The position numbers and the translations under genes were made by a program. Source: Chloroflexia bacterium (GTDB lineage Bacteria > Chloroflexota > Chloroflexia > Thermobaculales > Thermobaculaceae). From it: 51,633 nt of DNA. The notes under the pieces are model-generated. The model did no database searches and was not told where the DNA came from. It saw only the letters and a list, made by a program, of their open reading frames with translations. Within the stretch, counting starts at the first letter, position 1. Each line of letters opens with the position of its first letter. Below are positions 37,577-46,272 of the stretch, piece by piece. The stretch spans positions 183,010 to 234,642 of the forward strand of contig JAUJMR010000002.1 of assembly GCA_030446765.1 (NCBI GenBank). The letters are read 5' to 3'.

Positions 37577-38385
37577 TAACCAGTGGTGCGAGTATCAGAG
37601 GCTAAACTCAGCGATGGAGAGGTGGAGTTTCCCGTGCGCATCGGGTTGGGGCCGTGCCACTGTATCAGGAGGTTGTAGGCGGCCATCGTGTTGCCCGCAA
37701 GCATTCCCAGACCGGTGACTGAGATGTTTGAAGCCAGCACCGTCAGCATCGATCGTCTCGACCACCATCCGCACATTCCACGTGCCCCGCTTGCATACCT
37801 TCATGTTGGCGGGATCCCCGTCTTTGCTGTGGAAGCCGGAGTCCGTCAGTACCACCGACTCATCGATGAGCCGCTCGAGCAGTGGATGAAAGGTAACGTC
37901 GTGCACGTTTGCGGTGGCGACCTCCCAAGCAACCACCTGACCTCGCTGATTGAGCACGAAGCAGAGCTTGCCTCCTACGATCCAGCGGTAGTTGCTCTTG
38001 CCCTTCTTGCCGATCTGCGCATCGCTCCTGCCTTCGCGGATCGGGTGCACCAGCTCAATGCCGTATGACGATACTCAGTGTGGTGGGGTCGGCCAGGAAG
38101 CGATCGGCCCAGTCCCGATGAGTAGAGAAGAGCCGGAACAGGCGGGTGCGCTCCGGCAAGTGTGGGAACAACGACAAGCCATCGCGCTTGATCCACCGGT
38201 AGAAGGCCCGGGCCCACCCCCTTGATCGCGAACAGCAAGGCGAGCGTGACCGTCTCCGGATCCCCTGCGGGTGCGCACCTCTCATTCCCCGCATATCATA
38301 ATATCTGTGGACATAGGGCCTCCCTTGCTGCTTCGACAACAACAAGATGGAGAATTCATATCCGTCAAACTAGCACCATTGGTTA
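37577..38385 (-). mobile_element. Insertion sequence, about 810 bp, with imperfect terminal repeats
   Basis: TAACCAGTGGTGCGAGT at 37577-37593 and its inverted counterpart at 38369-38385 (TAACCAATGGTGCTAGT when reversed) agree at 15 of 17 positions. They flank a DDE-type transposase gene on the minus strand. No clear target duplication was seen. The family is uncertain; the transposase resembles ones common in Chloroflexota and may be IS982- or IS4-like. Confidence 0.65.
37595..38345 (-). pseudogene. DDE transposase of the 810-bp IS, frameshifted
   Basis: Readable pieces in order are RDGLSLFPHLPERTRLFRLF, HRDWADRFLADPTTLSI, then in another frame HPIREGRSDAQIGKKGKSN, YRWIVGGKLCFVLNQRGQVV, LTDSGFHSKDGDPANMKVC and CKRGTWNVRMVVETI, followed by a damaged FKHLSHR region and an end LHLSIAEFSL. 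At least three frame changes are present, including one near 38050 and others near 37740 and 37660. The aspartates in TDSGFH and the glutamate in VET fit a DDE triad. Confidence 0.7.
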
Positions 38386-38474
38386 TTAACATGTAGAGGA
38401 TGTTTTCAACAGGGCTGGTTCGTTCAGCAGCGGGTTGCCAGCACGGTCGATCTCTCGCTCATTCTTCCTCCCTG

Positions 38475-38503
38475 TTGCAGCCCCTTCACTCGCCTTGTAG
38501 AAT
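38475..38503 (+). promoter_or_regulatory. Promoter of the glmS ribozyme and glmS
   Basis: TTGCAG (38475-38480), a 17-base spacer and TAGAAT (38498-38503) form a good sigma-70-like promoter. Transcription would start near 38510, about 55 bases before the ribozyme cleavage site and 270 before glmS. Confidence 0.6.
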
Positions 38504-38559
38504 GGCAGGTGTGCCAGGGCCGATCGGGAGCGGTCGCGGCCACGGAAACTACAGAGCGA

Positions 38560-38698
38560 TCAGGAGCGCCAGGCCTCTCGCTGGAGGTGCGAGAGGTGAC
38601 GAGGTGGGGGTCTTTCGAGACACTCGGCGGGTGGCCCCCCGGCTTCGCGGCAGTCGACAGGACGGGCAAAGCGCGCGGGCGACCGCGCGGTACAACCC
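38560..38698 (+). ncRNA. glmS ribozyme (glucosamine-6-phosphate-activated self-cleaving riboswitch)
   Basis: The predicted cleavage site is A38565/G38566 in GGAGCGCC. Hairpin P2 is formed by CCTCTCGC and GCGAGAGG (38574-38581 and 38589-38596). The strongly conserved core follows: GACGAGG (38599-38605), the GGGGG...TTTCGA loop (38606-38618), TCGGCGG (38624-38630) and GCCCCCCGG (38634-38642), matching the glmS core GACGAGG..GGG..AUCGA..UCGGCGG..CCUCCCGG. A GC-rich hairpin (GCGCGCGGGCGACCGCGCGG) closes the 3' part. The RNA lies directly upstream of glmS. Glucosamine-6-phosphate would trigger cleavage and mRNA decay. Confidence 0.9.
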
Positions 38699-38778
38699 TC
38701 CGATCCCCACACCGCACCTTCTCCCGACATCACAATATCACGCCGCCCTTTTGGTGGCGTTCATATGGAGGTATTACT

Positions 38779-40563
38779 GTGTGCGGCATCTTTGCCTATG
38801 CCGGGCAGTCGACTGCGGCTGCCGATATGATCCTGGACGGCCTGCGCCGGCTCGAGTACCGTGGCTACGACTCATGGGGGTGGCCGTCCGCAACGATGGC
38901 GGCATCCTCACCGAGAAGCAGGTGGGTAAAATCGGCGGCGCGACCGTCGATATGCCTGCGAGTACGGCAGGCTTCGGCCATACCCGCTGGGCGACGCATG
39001 GGCGCGTCACCCAGCAAAATGCCCACCCACACACGGATTGTTCCGGCAGGCTCGCCGTCATCCATAACGGCATCGTTGAGAAACCATGACGAGCTACGCC
39101 GTGAGGTCCTCGCATCCGGCAAGCACGACTTCCACTCCGAGACGGACACTGAGGTCGTCGTTCACCTGCTCGAGGACGCGCTCGCTCAACGCGAGGATCA
39201 GCCGGAGGCAGTGGTAGATGCGGTGCGCGAGGTGTTCAACCGCCTAGAGGGCATGAACGCGATCATGGTACTCGACAGCCGCGCCGACACGCTCGTCGCG
39301 GTGAAGAACGGCTCGCCCCTGGTTGTTGGCTATGGCGCGGGATCAAACTACATCGCGTCCGACGCCGCAGCCTTGCTGCCGCACACGAAAAAGGTCACCT
39401 TCCTCTCTGATGGAGAGATGGTCGTCCTCTCACCCGACGGAGTGCTCACGACGTCCGTCGTGAGCGGCGAGCTCCGGCAACCCGAGATTACGGAGCTCGA
39501 CTGGGATGTGGAGATTGCCGAGCTGGGCGATTATCCGCACTACCTCATTAAGGAGATCCATGAGCAGCCCGCAATCGTGCGCTCCATAGCGCTCACGCAG
39601 GGCGAGCTCGCACAGAAGCTGGCGGACATGGTCCGCGATTCGTTCGGCACCTTCTTCATCGGATGCGGCACAGCCGGGAACGCCGCACTGACTGGCCAGT
39701 ACCTGTTCTCGCGCATCGCTCAACACCATGTGAACTTCGAGGTGGGCAGCGAGTTCGGGTACCTAGAGCACTTCCTTACCCCCCGCAGTCTGGTGATCGC
39801 CCTGTCCCAAAGTGGCGAGACGATTGACGTGATCGAGCCACTCGTACGCGCCAAGAAGGAGAAGGGGATTCAGATCGCGGCGCTCGTGAACGTCCTGGGA
39901 TCCACGCTGTACCGCCTCGCGGATTTCGATGTGCTCTTGAACGCCGGCCCAGAAAAGTGCGTGCTCGCGACGAAGAGCTACACCGCGAAGCTGGCGGTGC
40001 TGACGCTCACGGCGTACGCGATGGACGGACGCCTGGAGGAAGGCAAGGAGTTGCTCCTGGGCGCCGCCGACCTGATCGAGGAGCAGCTCAACGAGCAGCA
40101 GAAGGCGCACATCGCCGAGCTCGCGGACCGGATCTATGAGGCAGAAGATATGTTCGTCATTGGACGCGGCCTCAGCTACGCCGCGTCCCTTGAGGCCGCG
40201 CTGAAGATCAAGGAAGTCAGCTACATCCACGCCGAGGGCTTTCCCGGCGGCGAGCTGAAACACGGCGTGATCGCGCTGATCGAGCCTGGTACGCCCTGCG
40301 TCGTCTTCGCGCCGAACGACGAGACGCGCGGCGGCATCCTGTCCGGAGCGCAGGAGCTCAAGGCCCGTGGCGCGTACATCATCGGCGTCTCCCCGGAGCC
40401 AAGCGACGCGTTTGATTACCACATTCGGGTCGGCGATGCTGGCGACGCCAGCCCCATCGTGAACGCGGTGCCCGCGCAACTGCTTGCGTACAACCTCTCT
40501 CTCAAGCGTGGCACGGATCCAGACAAGCCCCGAAACCTCGCCAAGAGCGTCACGGTCAAGTAG
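38779..40563 (+). CDS. glmS: Glutamine-fructose-6-phosphate aminotransferase, with two compensating frameshifts
   Basis: The GTG at 38779 with GGAGG seven bases upstream begins VCGIFAYAG, where the second residue is the Cys nucleophile of the glutaminase domain. The frame is lost at GGGGG near 38880 (one G short for YDSWGVAVRND). It continues in the second frame through [20 protein letters not shown], and returns at GAGAAACC near 39086 (one A too many for GIVENHDEL). From there the two SIS domains are intact to [10 protein letters not shown]-type end [12 protein letters not shown]. The net length of about 594 residues is normal. The enzyme makes glucosamine-6-phosphate for the cell wall. Because it is essential, sequence error is the likely cause. 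Confidence 0.93.
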   Translation: MCGIFAYAGQSTAAADMILDGLRRLEYRGYDSWGWPSATMAASSPRSRWVKSAARPSICLRVRQASAIPAGRRMGASPSKMPTHTRIVPAGSPSSITASLRNHDELRREVLASGKHDFHSETDTEVVVHLLEDALAQREDQPEAVVDAVREVFNRLEGMNAIMVLDSRADTLVAVKNGSPLVVGYGAGSNYIASDAAALLPHTKKVTFLSDGEMVVLSPDGVLTTSVVSGELRQPEITELDWDVEIAELGDYPHYLIKEIHEQPAIVRSIALTQGELAQKLADMVRDSFGTFFIGCGTAGNAALTGQYLFSRIAQHHVNFEVGSEFGYLEHFLTPRSLVIALSQSGETIDVIEPLVRAKKEKGIQIAALVNVLGSTLYRLADFDVLLNAGPEKCVLATKSYTAKLAVLTLTAYAMDGRLEEGKELLLGAADLIEEQLNEQQKAHIAELADRIYEAEDMFVIGRGLSYAASLEAALKIKEVSYIHAEGFPGGELKHGVIALIEPGTPCVVFAPNDETRGGILSGAQELKARGAYIIGVSPEPSDAFDYHIRVGDAGDASPIVNAVPAQLLAYNLSLKRGTDPDKPRNLAKSVTVK

Positions 40564-40601
40564 ATAGCTCCGTTGGCTCACTGCATCGACAGGCGACACC
40601 G

Positions 40602-41354
40602 ATGAGAGACGACACCCTCCGGCGCCGGGCGGCGATGATTCTGCCGCGCCCGGAGGAGAAGGCGGCGTACGTGCGCGCGATGTTCACGGGCATCGCGCCA
40701 ACGTACGACCGCCTCAACCGCTTGATGAGCCTTGGCCTTGACCGCCAGTGGCGGCGGTGGGCCGTCGTGCATGCTCGCGTGCGGCCGGGGGATCGCGCGT
40801 TGGATGTGGCCACCGGCACGGGCGACATCGCATTCGCGCTCGCCCAGTGCGTGGGGCCGGAGGGCGAGGTGGTCGGCGTCGACTTCAGTGAAGGCATGCT
40901 CGCGCTCGCTGGCGCGAAGGCGCGGAAACGGGGCGTGGCTGATCACGTTCGGTTCCAATGGGCGGATGCGCTGGACCTGCCCTTCGGCGAGGGAGAATTC
41001 GACGCGGCGACCGTCGGCTTCGCAGGGCGCAATGTGACGGACCTGTCCCGGTTCTTCTCCGAGATGCGCCGCGTGGTGCGGCCTGGCGGACGGGTCGTGC
41101 ATCTGGAGATCTCGCGCCCGAAACTTCCGATCTTTCGCACACTGTTCCAGCTCTATTTCTACCATCTCGTGCCGCTCATCGAGGGTCGGCTCGCAGGCTC
41201 ACGCGACGCGTACACCTATCTGCCGAACTCCCTTACCCTCTTCCCGGGCGTCGAAGAGTTGGCGCGGATCATGGCCGATACGGGTCTGCGCGAGGTACGC
41301 ACCTATCCGCTCGTGTTCGGCACAATCACGATACACGTCGGAGTAGTGCCGTGA
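40602..41354 (+). CDS. menG: Demethylmenaquinone methyltransferase
   Basis: A 250-residue SAM-dependent methyltransferase of the UbiE/MenG family. FTGIAPTYDRLNRLMSLG (about residues 28-45) is the family N-terminal signature. The SAM-binding motif is LDVATGTGDIAFAL (about 67-80). Further conserved features are GRNVTDLSRFFSEMRRV and YLPNSLTLFPGVEELA. It performs the last step of menaquinone synthesis, suggesting menaquinone-based respiration. A UbiE function in ubiquinone synthesis cannot be excluded from this gene alone. It overlaps the next gene as GTGA and lies 38 bases after glmS. Confidence 0.93.
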   Translation: MRDDTLRRRAAMILPRPEEKAAYVRAMFTGIAPTYDRLNRLMSLGLDRQWRRWAVVHARVRPGDRALDVATGTGDIAFALAQCVGPEGEVVGVDFSEGMLALAGAKARKRGVADHVRFQWADALDLPFGEGEFDAATVGFAGRNVTDLSRFFSEMRRVVRPGGRVVHLEISRPKLPIFRTLFQLYFYHLVPLIEGRLAGSRDAYTYLPNSLTLFPGVEELARIMADTGLREVRTYPLVFGTITIHVGVVP

Positions 41355-42040
41355 GCCTCGGTTCCCGCGCCATCCTCTTCGACGCGCTCGGCACACTCTT
41401 CGCGATCACCCCGCCGCATATCATCTTCAGTCACGCAATGATCCGGCTGGGCTACCAGGTCAGCGAAAACGACGCGGCACTGCTCGTAGCCCGGGCGAAC
41501 GCGTGGTGGCTGGATTCTACTCGGCCGCAGGCACGGAGTCGTGAGGAGGAAATGGTCGAGCGCCGGGAGTATGTTCAGGCCGTTCTGGAAGACGCCGGGC
41601 GCGAGAACGACCACCATCTCGCCGAGCGGCTGGTTGAGGACACGTACTGGCCGCGCTGGGTACGGCCATATCCGGATGCACTGCCCGCACTCCGAGCCCT
41701 CGCCGGAGGCTTTCGGCTCGCGGTGCTCACGAACGGCGGACCTTCGATGCGCGATGCGGTCGAGCACGCGGGATTTGCGGCGTATGTCCCTCAGGTGTTC
41801 GCCAGCCTCGAGATGGGCGTGCGAAAGCCGGACGTGGATGCGTACCACACCGCCGTGAAGCAGCTCGATATAGAACGACAGGCGGTCTGGATGGTGGACG
41901 ACACCCCGGAGAACGTCGCCGGAGCGGAGGCTGCCGGGCTGAATGGTGTGCTGGTGGACCGGCGTGGACAGTACGGTGATTGGCTGGGCGCATGTATAAT
42001 TGACCTGGAAGAGTTGCCCGCCGTGATCGGGCGAGCGTAG
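41351..42040 (+). CDS. HAD-family hydrolase (subfamily IA)
   Basis: A 229-residue HAD enzyme. Motif I is ILFDALGTLF, in which the second aspartate of DxDGT is an alanine (DAL). Motif II is LAVLTNGG, motif III the lysine in MGVRKPDVDAY, and motif IV VWMVDDTPENVAGAEAAG. The helical cap lies at about residues 15-90. The DxD second aspartate is normally the acid/base in phosphatases, so its loss hints at a haloacid dehalogenase-like or altered activity. The GTG start overlaps the menG stop, indicating coupling. Confidence 0.8.
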   Translation: MSLGSRAILFDALGTLFAITPPHIIFSHAMIRLGYQVSENDAALLVARANAWWLDSTRPQARSREEEMVERREYVQAVLEDAGRENDHHLAERLVEDTYWPRWVRPYPDALPALRALAGGFRLAVLTNGGPSMRDAVEHAGFAAYVPQVFASLEMGVRKPDVDAYHTAVKQLDIERQAVWMVDDTPENVAGAEAAGLNGVLVDRRGQYGDWLGACIIDLEELPAVIGRA

Positions 42041-42060
42041 CACATGCAGGTGAGATGACA

Positions 42061-42582
42061 ATGCCCCAGGTAACGATTTATACAACCCCGACCTGCACCT
42101 ATTGCACGCAGGCGAAGGCGTACTTCAAGCAGAAGGGTGTCGCCTTTGCCGAGAAGGATGTGAGCGTAGACCGGGCCGCCGCATACGAAATGATACGTCG
42201 CACGAAGCAGCAGGGCGTGCCGGTAATCACGATCGATAATGAGACCGTGATCGGCTTTGATCGCCCGCGCATCGAGAAGCTGCTCGCGAGCGCGGCGCAG
42301 CGCAGACCGACGTTGGGCGTGGCGGTTGCCGACTCGAGCAAGATCGCGCTGGAACACGGTGTCGTACCGATCTTTGGGGCGTACGTGGGCCGCGTTGCTC
42401 CGAACTCTGCCGGGGAGCGCGCAGGGCTGCGCCCGACGGACATCATCACCGAAATCAACCTGCGACCCGTACACAACGCCGACGACCTGGAGAAGGCAAT
42501 GGGAACCGTACCAGCGGATGGGCGGGTAAGTCTGGTCTGGGTGCGAGGTCAGCAAACGATGCGGGCCGAGATCGCTCTTTAG
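42061..42582 (+). CDS. Glutaredoxin-PDZ fusion protein
   Basis: A 173-residue two-domain protein. Residues 1-75 are a glutaredoxin with the active site TPTCTYCTQAK (CxxC) and the cis-proline segment GVPVITIDNE. Residues about 80-173 form a PDZ domain, with FGAYVGRVAPNSAGERAGL and GLRPTDIITEINLRPV. There is no signal peptide, so it is cytoplasmic. The PDZ part probably tethers the redox module to a partner. The ATG at 42061 is preferred over the one at 42055 because the GGTGAG ribosome-binding site then has normal spacing. It follows the HAD gene by 20 bases. Confidence 0.85.
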   Translation: MPQVTIYTTPTCTYCTQAKAYFKQKGVAFAEKDVSVDRAAAYEMIRRTKQQGVPVITIDNETVIGFDRPRIEKLLASAAQRRPTLGVAVADSSKIALEHGVVPIFGAYVGRVAPNSAGERAGLRPTDIITEINLRPVHNADDLEKAMGTVPADGRVSLVWVRGQQTMRAEIAL

Positions 42583-42595
42583 CCGGTACCACCCT

Positions 42596-42742
42596 TCACA
42601 AGCGGCATTCTTTCCATCGACGGTTCCCTTGTGGATGCGGCGTAGGTTGGCACATGTGCACTGACAACAGGAACTCGTGGATCTCCCCGGTTCCTGTATA
42701 GTTCCATTCAAGCGTCGCTCCGAATACTTCCACTGGTTTCAT
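42596..42742 (-). CDS. Possible small protein (48 aa)
   Basis: The ATG at 42742 opens a 48-codon frame, MKPVEVFGATLEWNYTGTGE onward, with protein-like composition. No family is recognised and no good ribosome-binding site is seen. It lies in the 450-base gap between the convergent glutaredoxin-PDZ and HAD genes. Confidence 0.2.
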   Translation of the reverse strand: MKPVEVFGATLEWNYTGTGEIHEFLLSVHMCQPTPHPQGNRRWKECRL

Positions 42743-43036
42743 GTTTAAACCGACTGCGCCCCGCGCCGCGCATCGTTGCGGGCTACGCTCACTGGGGACA
42801 GATATGCAGCCAGCCAACCCCCAAGCAGGGCACTGAGGAGCGGAGCCAGAAGATACGGGGCTGAGGAAATCGGATCCCGATAGCAGCCGGAAACAAGTTG
42901 TCGCTGATGAGAGCTCGGATCATGCCGATTCAGCCCTGTCGTACCGATGAAACCGCAAACGAGACGGATGTGCAGCGCAAGAGGACCCCAGAGGCACCTC
43001 CTGCTCGGGTGACAGAGTAGCTGATGCTCTGTGATG
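42743..43036. other. Gene-free stretch between convergent genes
   Basis: I see no well-supported feature. A minus-strand frame near 42850-42760 encodes a hydrophobic stretch (YLLAPLLSALLGGWLAAYL) but has no start with a ribosome-binding site. Confidence 0.25.
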
Positions 43037-43792
43037 TTAGCAGCCGCCAGGTCCAGCCGCGGCGAGGGTACATACCGTGGGCACGAGTACATCGGCGTGA
43101 GGTGAGAGAGCCTCGACGGTGCCGCTGCCCGATAACACTCCGATCGTGAGCGCTACCCTAGCCGCCCGCCCCATTACCATGTCCGCCACACTGTCCCCCA
43201 CAACCACTGTCCGGGCTGGCGTTACGCCAACGGCCCGGCAGGCTGCCAGTACCATGTCGGGCGCTGGCTTCGTTGGTAGTGCCGCATCACCAGCGACTAT
43301 CGTGCTTAGATACGGCAGGACGCCCAGAGGGGTCAAATCGCCCTCGATACCAGCCAGGTCGTCGGTGGATACCACGGCCAACCGGTAACCGCGAGCCGTC
43401 AAGGTCTCGAAGAGGGGCGCCAGCGGGCAAATCGGCGAGGCGGGCGGGCGGGGGGCTCCTGCCAGTGCTCGTTCGGATGTGGCCATCGCGTCGCTCCAGC
43501 CCAGCCCAGCATCGTAGAGCCAGGTTGCGACCACCGCTTGCAACGTCGTCAGAGATGCGATCGCCAGCGGTGTTTCTGCCTCGACGCGTTCAGACGCCGG
43601 ATCCCACCCCAGCCGCGACAGTAGATCGTCCGAAGGAATGATCCGAGCAAGGCTAGCCGCCACGGACTCCGCCCACTTCCCCCATGGAGTGTGCAGGTCC
43701 ACGAGGGTGCCATCTTTGTCGAAGACGATTAGCTCCGCGTCAAGCGTCAGATTTTGTGTCGCCAAGTAGACCACTTTCCCCACTGGCGGCAT
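43037..43792 (-). CDS. HAD-family phosphatase
   Basis: A 251-residue HAD enzyme with intact motif I LIVFDKDGTLVDLHTPWG (nucleophile and second aspartate present), motif II LAVVSTDD, motif III lysine in LPTKPAPDMV, and motif IV TVVVGDSVADMVMGRAA. It is a phosphoglycolate phosphatase-like monophosphatase. It is the last gene of a minus-strand operon that holds an Ugp-like ABC transporter and a PHP-domain hydrolase. A role in releasing phosphate from an imported or cleaved organophosphate is a reasonable inference. Confidence 0.75.
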   Translation of the reverse strand: MPPVGKVVYLATQNLTLDAELIVFDKDGTLVDLHTPWGKWAESVAASLARIIPSDDLLSRLGWDPASERVEAETPLAIASLTTLQAVVATWLYDAGLGWSDAMATSERALAGAPRPPASPICPLAPLFETLTARGYRLAVVSTDDLAGIEGDLTPLGVLPYLSTIVAGDAALPTKPAPDMVLAACRAVGVTPARTVVVGDSVADMVMGRAARVALTIGVLSGSGTVEALSPHADVLVPTVCTLAAAGPGGC

Positions 43793-43904
43793 TAGCAGGC
43801 CGTGGACTCAGAGGCTGGTGAGTGGTAGCTACACAGTGGCAGCTACCACTCGTCTCTTTCCTACTTGTCGGTCGACTGCTTACACGTCCTTGCATTACGG
43901 AACT

Positions 43905-45302
43905 TTACTTGCCTGCTGTTGCCTTGCTGTCCTGGCCCGCCAGGGTGCGATCGAGAGCGGCCTGAGCCTCCTTGTGGGCCTCGTTGAGGGCCTGCTCCGC
44001 CGGTACTCCCTCGATCTCGACCTTGTCGGCGGCCTTGGCTAGCGCATCGTCGATCTTCCCGTCCGTAGGATCGATGAACTCCGGACTGGCCAACTCGAGT
44101 TGCTGGGGCGGCACGAGTATCGCTGGCCGCTTCTTCGCAGCCTCCTGCAGGATTGGTGATTTTATGGCGGAGAGACGCACCGGCATATACCCCGTCTTCA
44201 CCGACCACTCAGCCGTCATCTCCGGCTGTGTCCAGAAGGATAGGAACTTGAAGGCGGCCTCCTGTTGTTCCGGCGAGGCAGTGGCGGGAATTATGGCTTG
44301 GAGGCCACCCGCTCCCGGCGCCGGCGGATGATCCTTCCATCCCGGTTGGATGTGGGCCGCGATCTTACTAAAGTCCAGGTCTCCCTGGTCACCGCTCGAG
44401 CCGATGTAACCGCAAGCACGACCCTGCATGACGTCGTCGATTGTCTTGTACCAGTAAGCCCAGCCTTCGCCGCCGTAATGGATGCGCATCGTCTTGTCTT
44501 CGTGTATGCGCTTGCGGAAGAGATCCCACACCTCGATCCAAGTGGGATCGTTGATCAGCACCTTCTTCCCATCGTCGCTGAGGATCTTGCCGCCGGCCGA
44601 CATGGTGGCGTCGATCAGGTTGCCGGATCCCCACATCGGCTCCCAGCCGTACCGCGTCACCTCGCCACCTTTCTTGACGGTGCACTTGCGCGCCGCCTCA
44701 TCCAGATTCTGCCAATTCTTGAAGGCCTCGTTCGGCTCTATGCCCAGCTGCTTGAAGAAGTCCTTGCGGTAATACATCACCTGGGTAGTCCCGTACATCG
44801 GCATGGTGTAGCGCTTGCCGTCACGCTCACCTACGGCGGTGAAGGCTGGCGCAACGTCGTCCCAGGCAAAGTTGGTTTTAGCAGCCATATCGTCCAACGG
44901 CTGCACCACTCCAGCCTCGATGAATTGATCTGCCGCCCCGCTGCCGACAAGGGCCAGCGCAGGTGGTCTCCTGGCGGCGATAGATGCCTGCAGCTTCGTC
45001 TCGGTAGTTGAATAGTCGGGCTGCACCACCGGGACAACCTCTACCTCGTCTTGAGATGCGTTGAACCGCTTGATAAAATCCTGAGCCGTTTCGCCCAGCT
45101 TCCCGCCCAAGCCAAACCAGAACTCGACCTTCACCGTTTCCTTGTTGGACGGAGCAGCCGCCTGTACGCCCTGGCCCGCGGTCGCCTTCGCCTCAGGACC
45201 ACCAGCCGAGGTAGCGGCCCCTTGTGGGGCGCCCGTTCCAGCTTGACCGCAGCTGACAGTCAGCAGCGCCAGTATCAACAGACAGAATCTCGAACGTTTC
45301 AT
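43905..45302 (-). CDS. ABC transporter extracellular solute-binding lipoprotein (UgpB-like)
   Basis: A 465-residue family 1 solute-binding protein. The N-terminus MKRSRFCLLILALLTVSCGQ is a signal peptide with a lipobox (TVSC), giving a lipid-anchored protein outside the membrane. The mature protein starts with a linker and then FWFGLGGKLGETAQDFIKRF. It also has KLQASIAARRPPALAL, YYRKDFFKQLGI and WSVKTGYMPV, which parallel the UgpB glycerol-3-phosphate-binding protein more than the maltose group. Its ligand is therefore likely a sugar phosphate or glycerophosphodiester, inferred only. The start has GAGGAGAG upstream. Confidence 0.8.
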   Translation of the reverse strand: MKRSRFCLLILALLTVSCGQAGTGAPQGAATSAGGPEAKATAGQGVQAAAPSNKETVKVEFWFGLGGKLGETAQDFIKRFNASQDEVEVVPVVQPDYSTTETKLQASIAARRPPALALVGSGAADQFIEAGVVQPLDDMAAKTNFAWDDVAPAFTAVGERDGKRYTMPMYGTTQVMYYRKDFFKQLGIEPNEAFKNWQNLDEAARKCTVKKGGEVTRYGWEPMWGSGNLIDATMSAGGKILSDDGKKVLINDPTWIEVWDLFRKRIHEDKTMRIHYGGEGWAYWYKTIDDVMQGRACGYIGSSGDQGDLDFSKIAAHIQPGWKDHPPAPGAGGLQAIIPATASPEQQEAAFKFLSFWTQPEMTAEWSVKTGYMPVRLSAIKSPILQEAAKKRPAILVPPQQLELASPEFIDPTDGKIDDALAKAADKVEIEGVPAEQALNEAHKEAQAALDRTLAGQDSKATAGK

Positions 45303-45396
45303 CTTCTCTCCTCAATCGTACGTTGATCAGTTCACAGCCTTAATTCTCAGATTAAGCTCATAACTCTCCACTGTGTTGTCTCGTTTGGAGCCCGGA

Positions 45397-46272
45397 TCAC
45401 CCCTTGAGTCCTATGGAAGCGACACCCTGGACGTACCACCGCTGCGCAAAGACGAAGAGGACGAAGAGTGGCGCGATAGCCAGAGAATTGGCGGCCATCA
45501 TCAGAGGCCACTCGATTCCGTAGGCGCCAGCCTCGATGAAAAAGCTCGTCAGCCCCACAGTCAGCAACCTCATTTCTGGACTATTCGTGACGAGCAACGG
45601 CCAGAAGTACGCGTTGTAATAGCCTACGAAGGTGAACACGGAGAAGGTGATGATATATGGTTTGTTCAGAGGTAGGACGATCCGCAACAGGAGTCTGAGG
45701 TGCCCGGCACCATCAATCCTCGCGGCATCCAGCAGCTCCCGGGGAAGCTGACGGAAGCCCTGGCGAAACAGGAATATGCCGAAGACGTTTGCGCCGCTGG
45801 GAATGATCAGTGCCTTATAGGAATCGAGCCAGCCGAGCCTGGCCAGTATGACGTAGCTGGGGATGAAGGTGACGACGACGGGAATCATGAGCGTGGAGAG
45901 CACCACGATGAACAGGAAGTTTCGGCCCGGAAAACGAATGAAGCTGAAGCTGTAAGCGGCGAGGGCGGCTACGGCGATCTGCAGGACAAGGATCGCCGAG
46001 GCGGTGTAGACACTATTGAAAAAGTAACGAGTGAACGGCGCCGCAAACCATGCCTCCGGGAAGTTGCCCCACTGAGGCACGGCGGGCCACAGCGAGGGTG
46101 GGAAGCGAAAGACCTCGTCGCGGGTCTTCAGGGCGCTCGTGATCATCCATATGAACGGCCACGCCACCGCGACAGAGACCAGTAGAAGTACCACATGGGC
46201 CAAAGCATGAAGGCCGTGCTGCGACCGTGTGCCTGTGTTCGCCGTTCTCACCAGCGAAATCCCTCTAATCAT
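45397..46272 (-). CDS. ABC transporter permease (UgpE/MalG-like)
   Basis: A 291-residue inner-membrane permease with six hydrophobic helices. It has the EAA-loop variant DAARIDGAGHLRLLLRIVLP (about residues 185-204) that contacts the ATPase, and the C-terminal FAQRWYVQGVASIGLKG, typical of the MalG/UgpE subfamily. It overlaps the preceding permease gene by eight bases. No ATPase gene is present in the operon or window, so a shared MsmX/UgpC-type ATPase encoded elsewhere is expected. Confidence 0.9.
   Translation of the reverse strand: MIRGISLVRTANTGTRSQHGLHALAHVVLLLVSVAVAWPFIWMITSALKTRDEVFRFPPSLWPAVPQWGNFPEAWFAAPFTRYFFNSVYTASAILVLQIAVAALAAYSFSFIRFPGRNFLFIVVLSTLMIPVVVTFIPSYVILARLGWLDSYKALIIPSGANVFGIFLFRQGFRQLPRELLDAARIDGAGHLRLLLRIVLPLNKPYIITFSVFTFVGYYNAYFWPLLVTNSPEMRLLTVGLTSFFIEAGAYGIEWPLMMAANSLAIAPLFVLFVFAQRWYVQGVASIGLKG

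Noticed and set aside
38509-38778. Upstream extension of the glmS frame
   Set aside because: This region is the ribozyme. The nucleophile cysteine must be near the N-terminus, which fixes the start at 38779.
38779-39100. Phase variation of glmS by homopolymer slippage
   Set aside because: Two independent compensating indels in an essential gene fit sequence error better; the tracts are short (5 G and 3 A).
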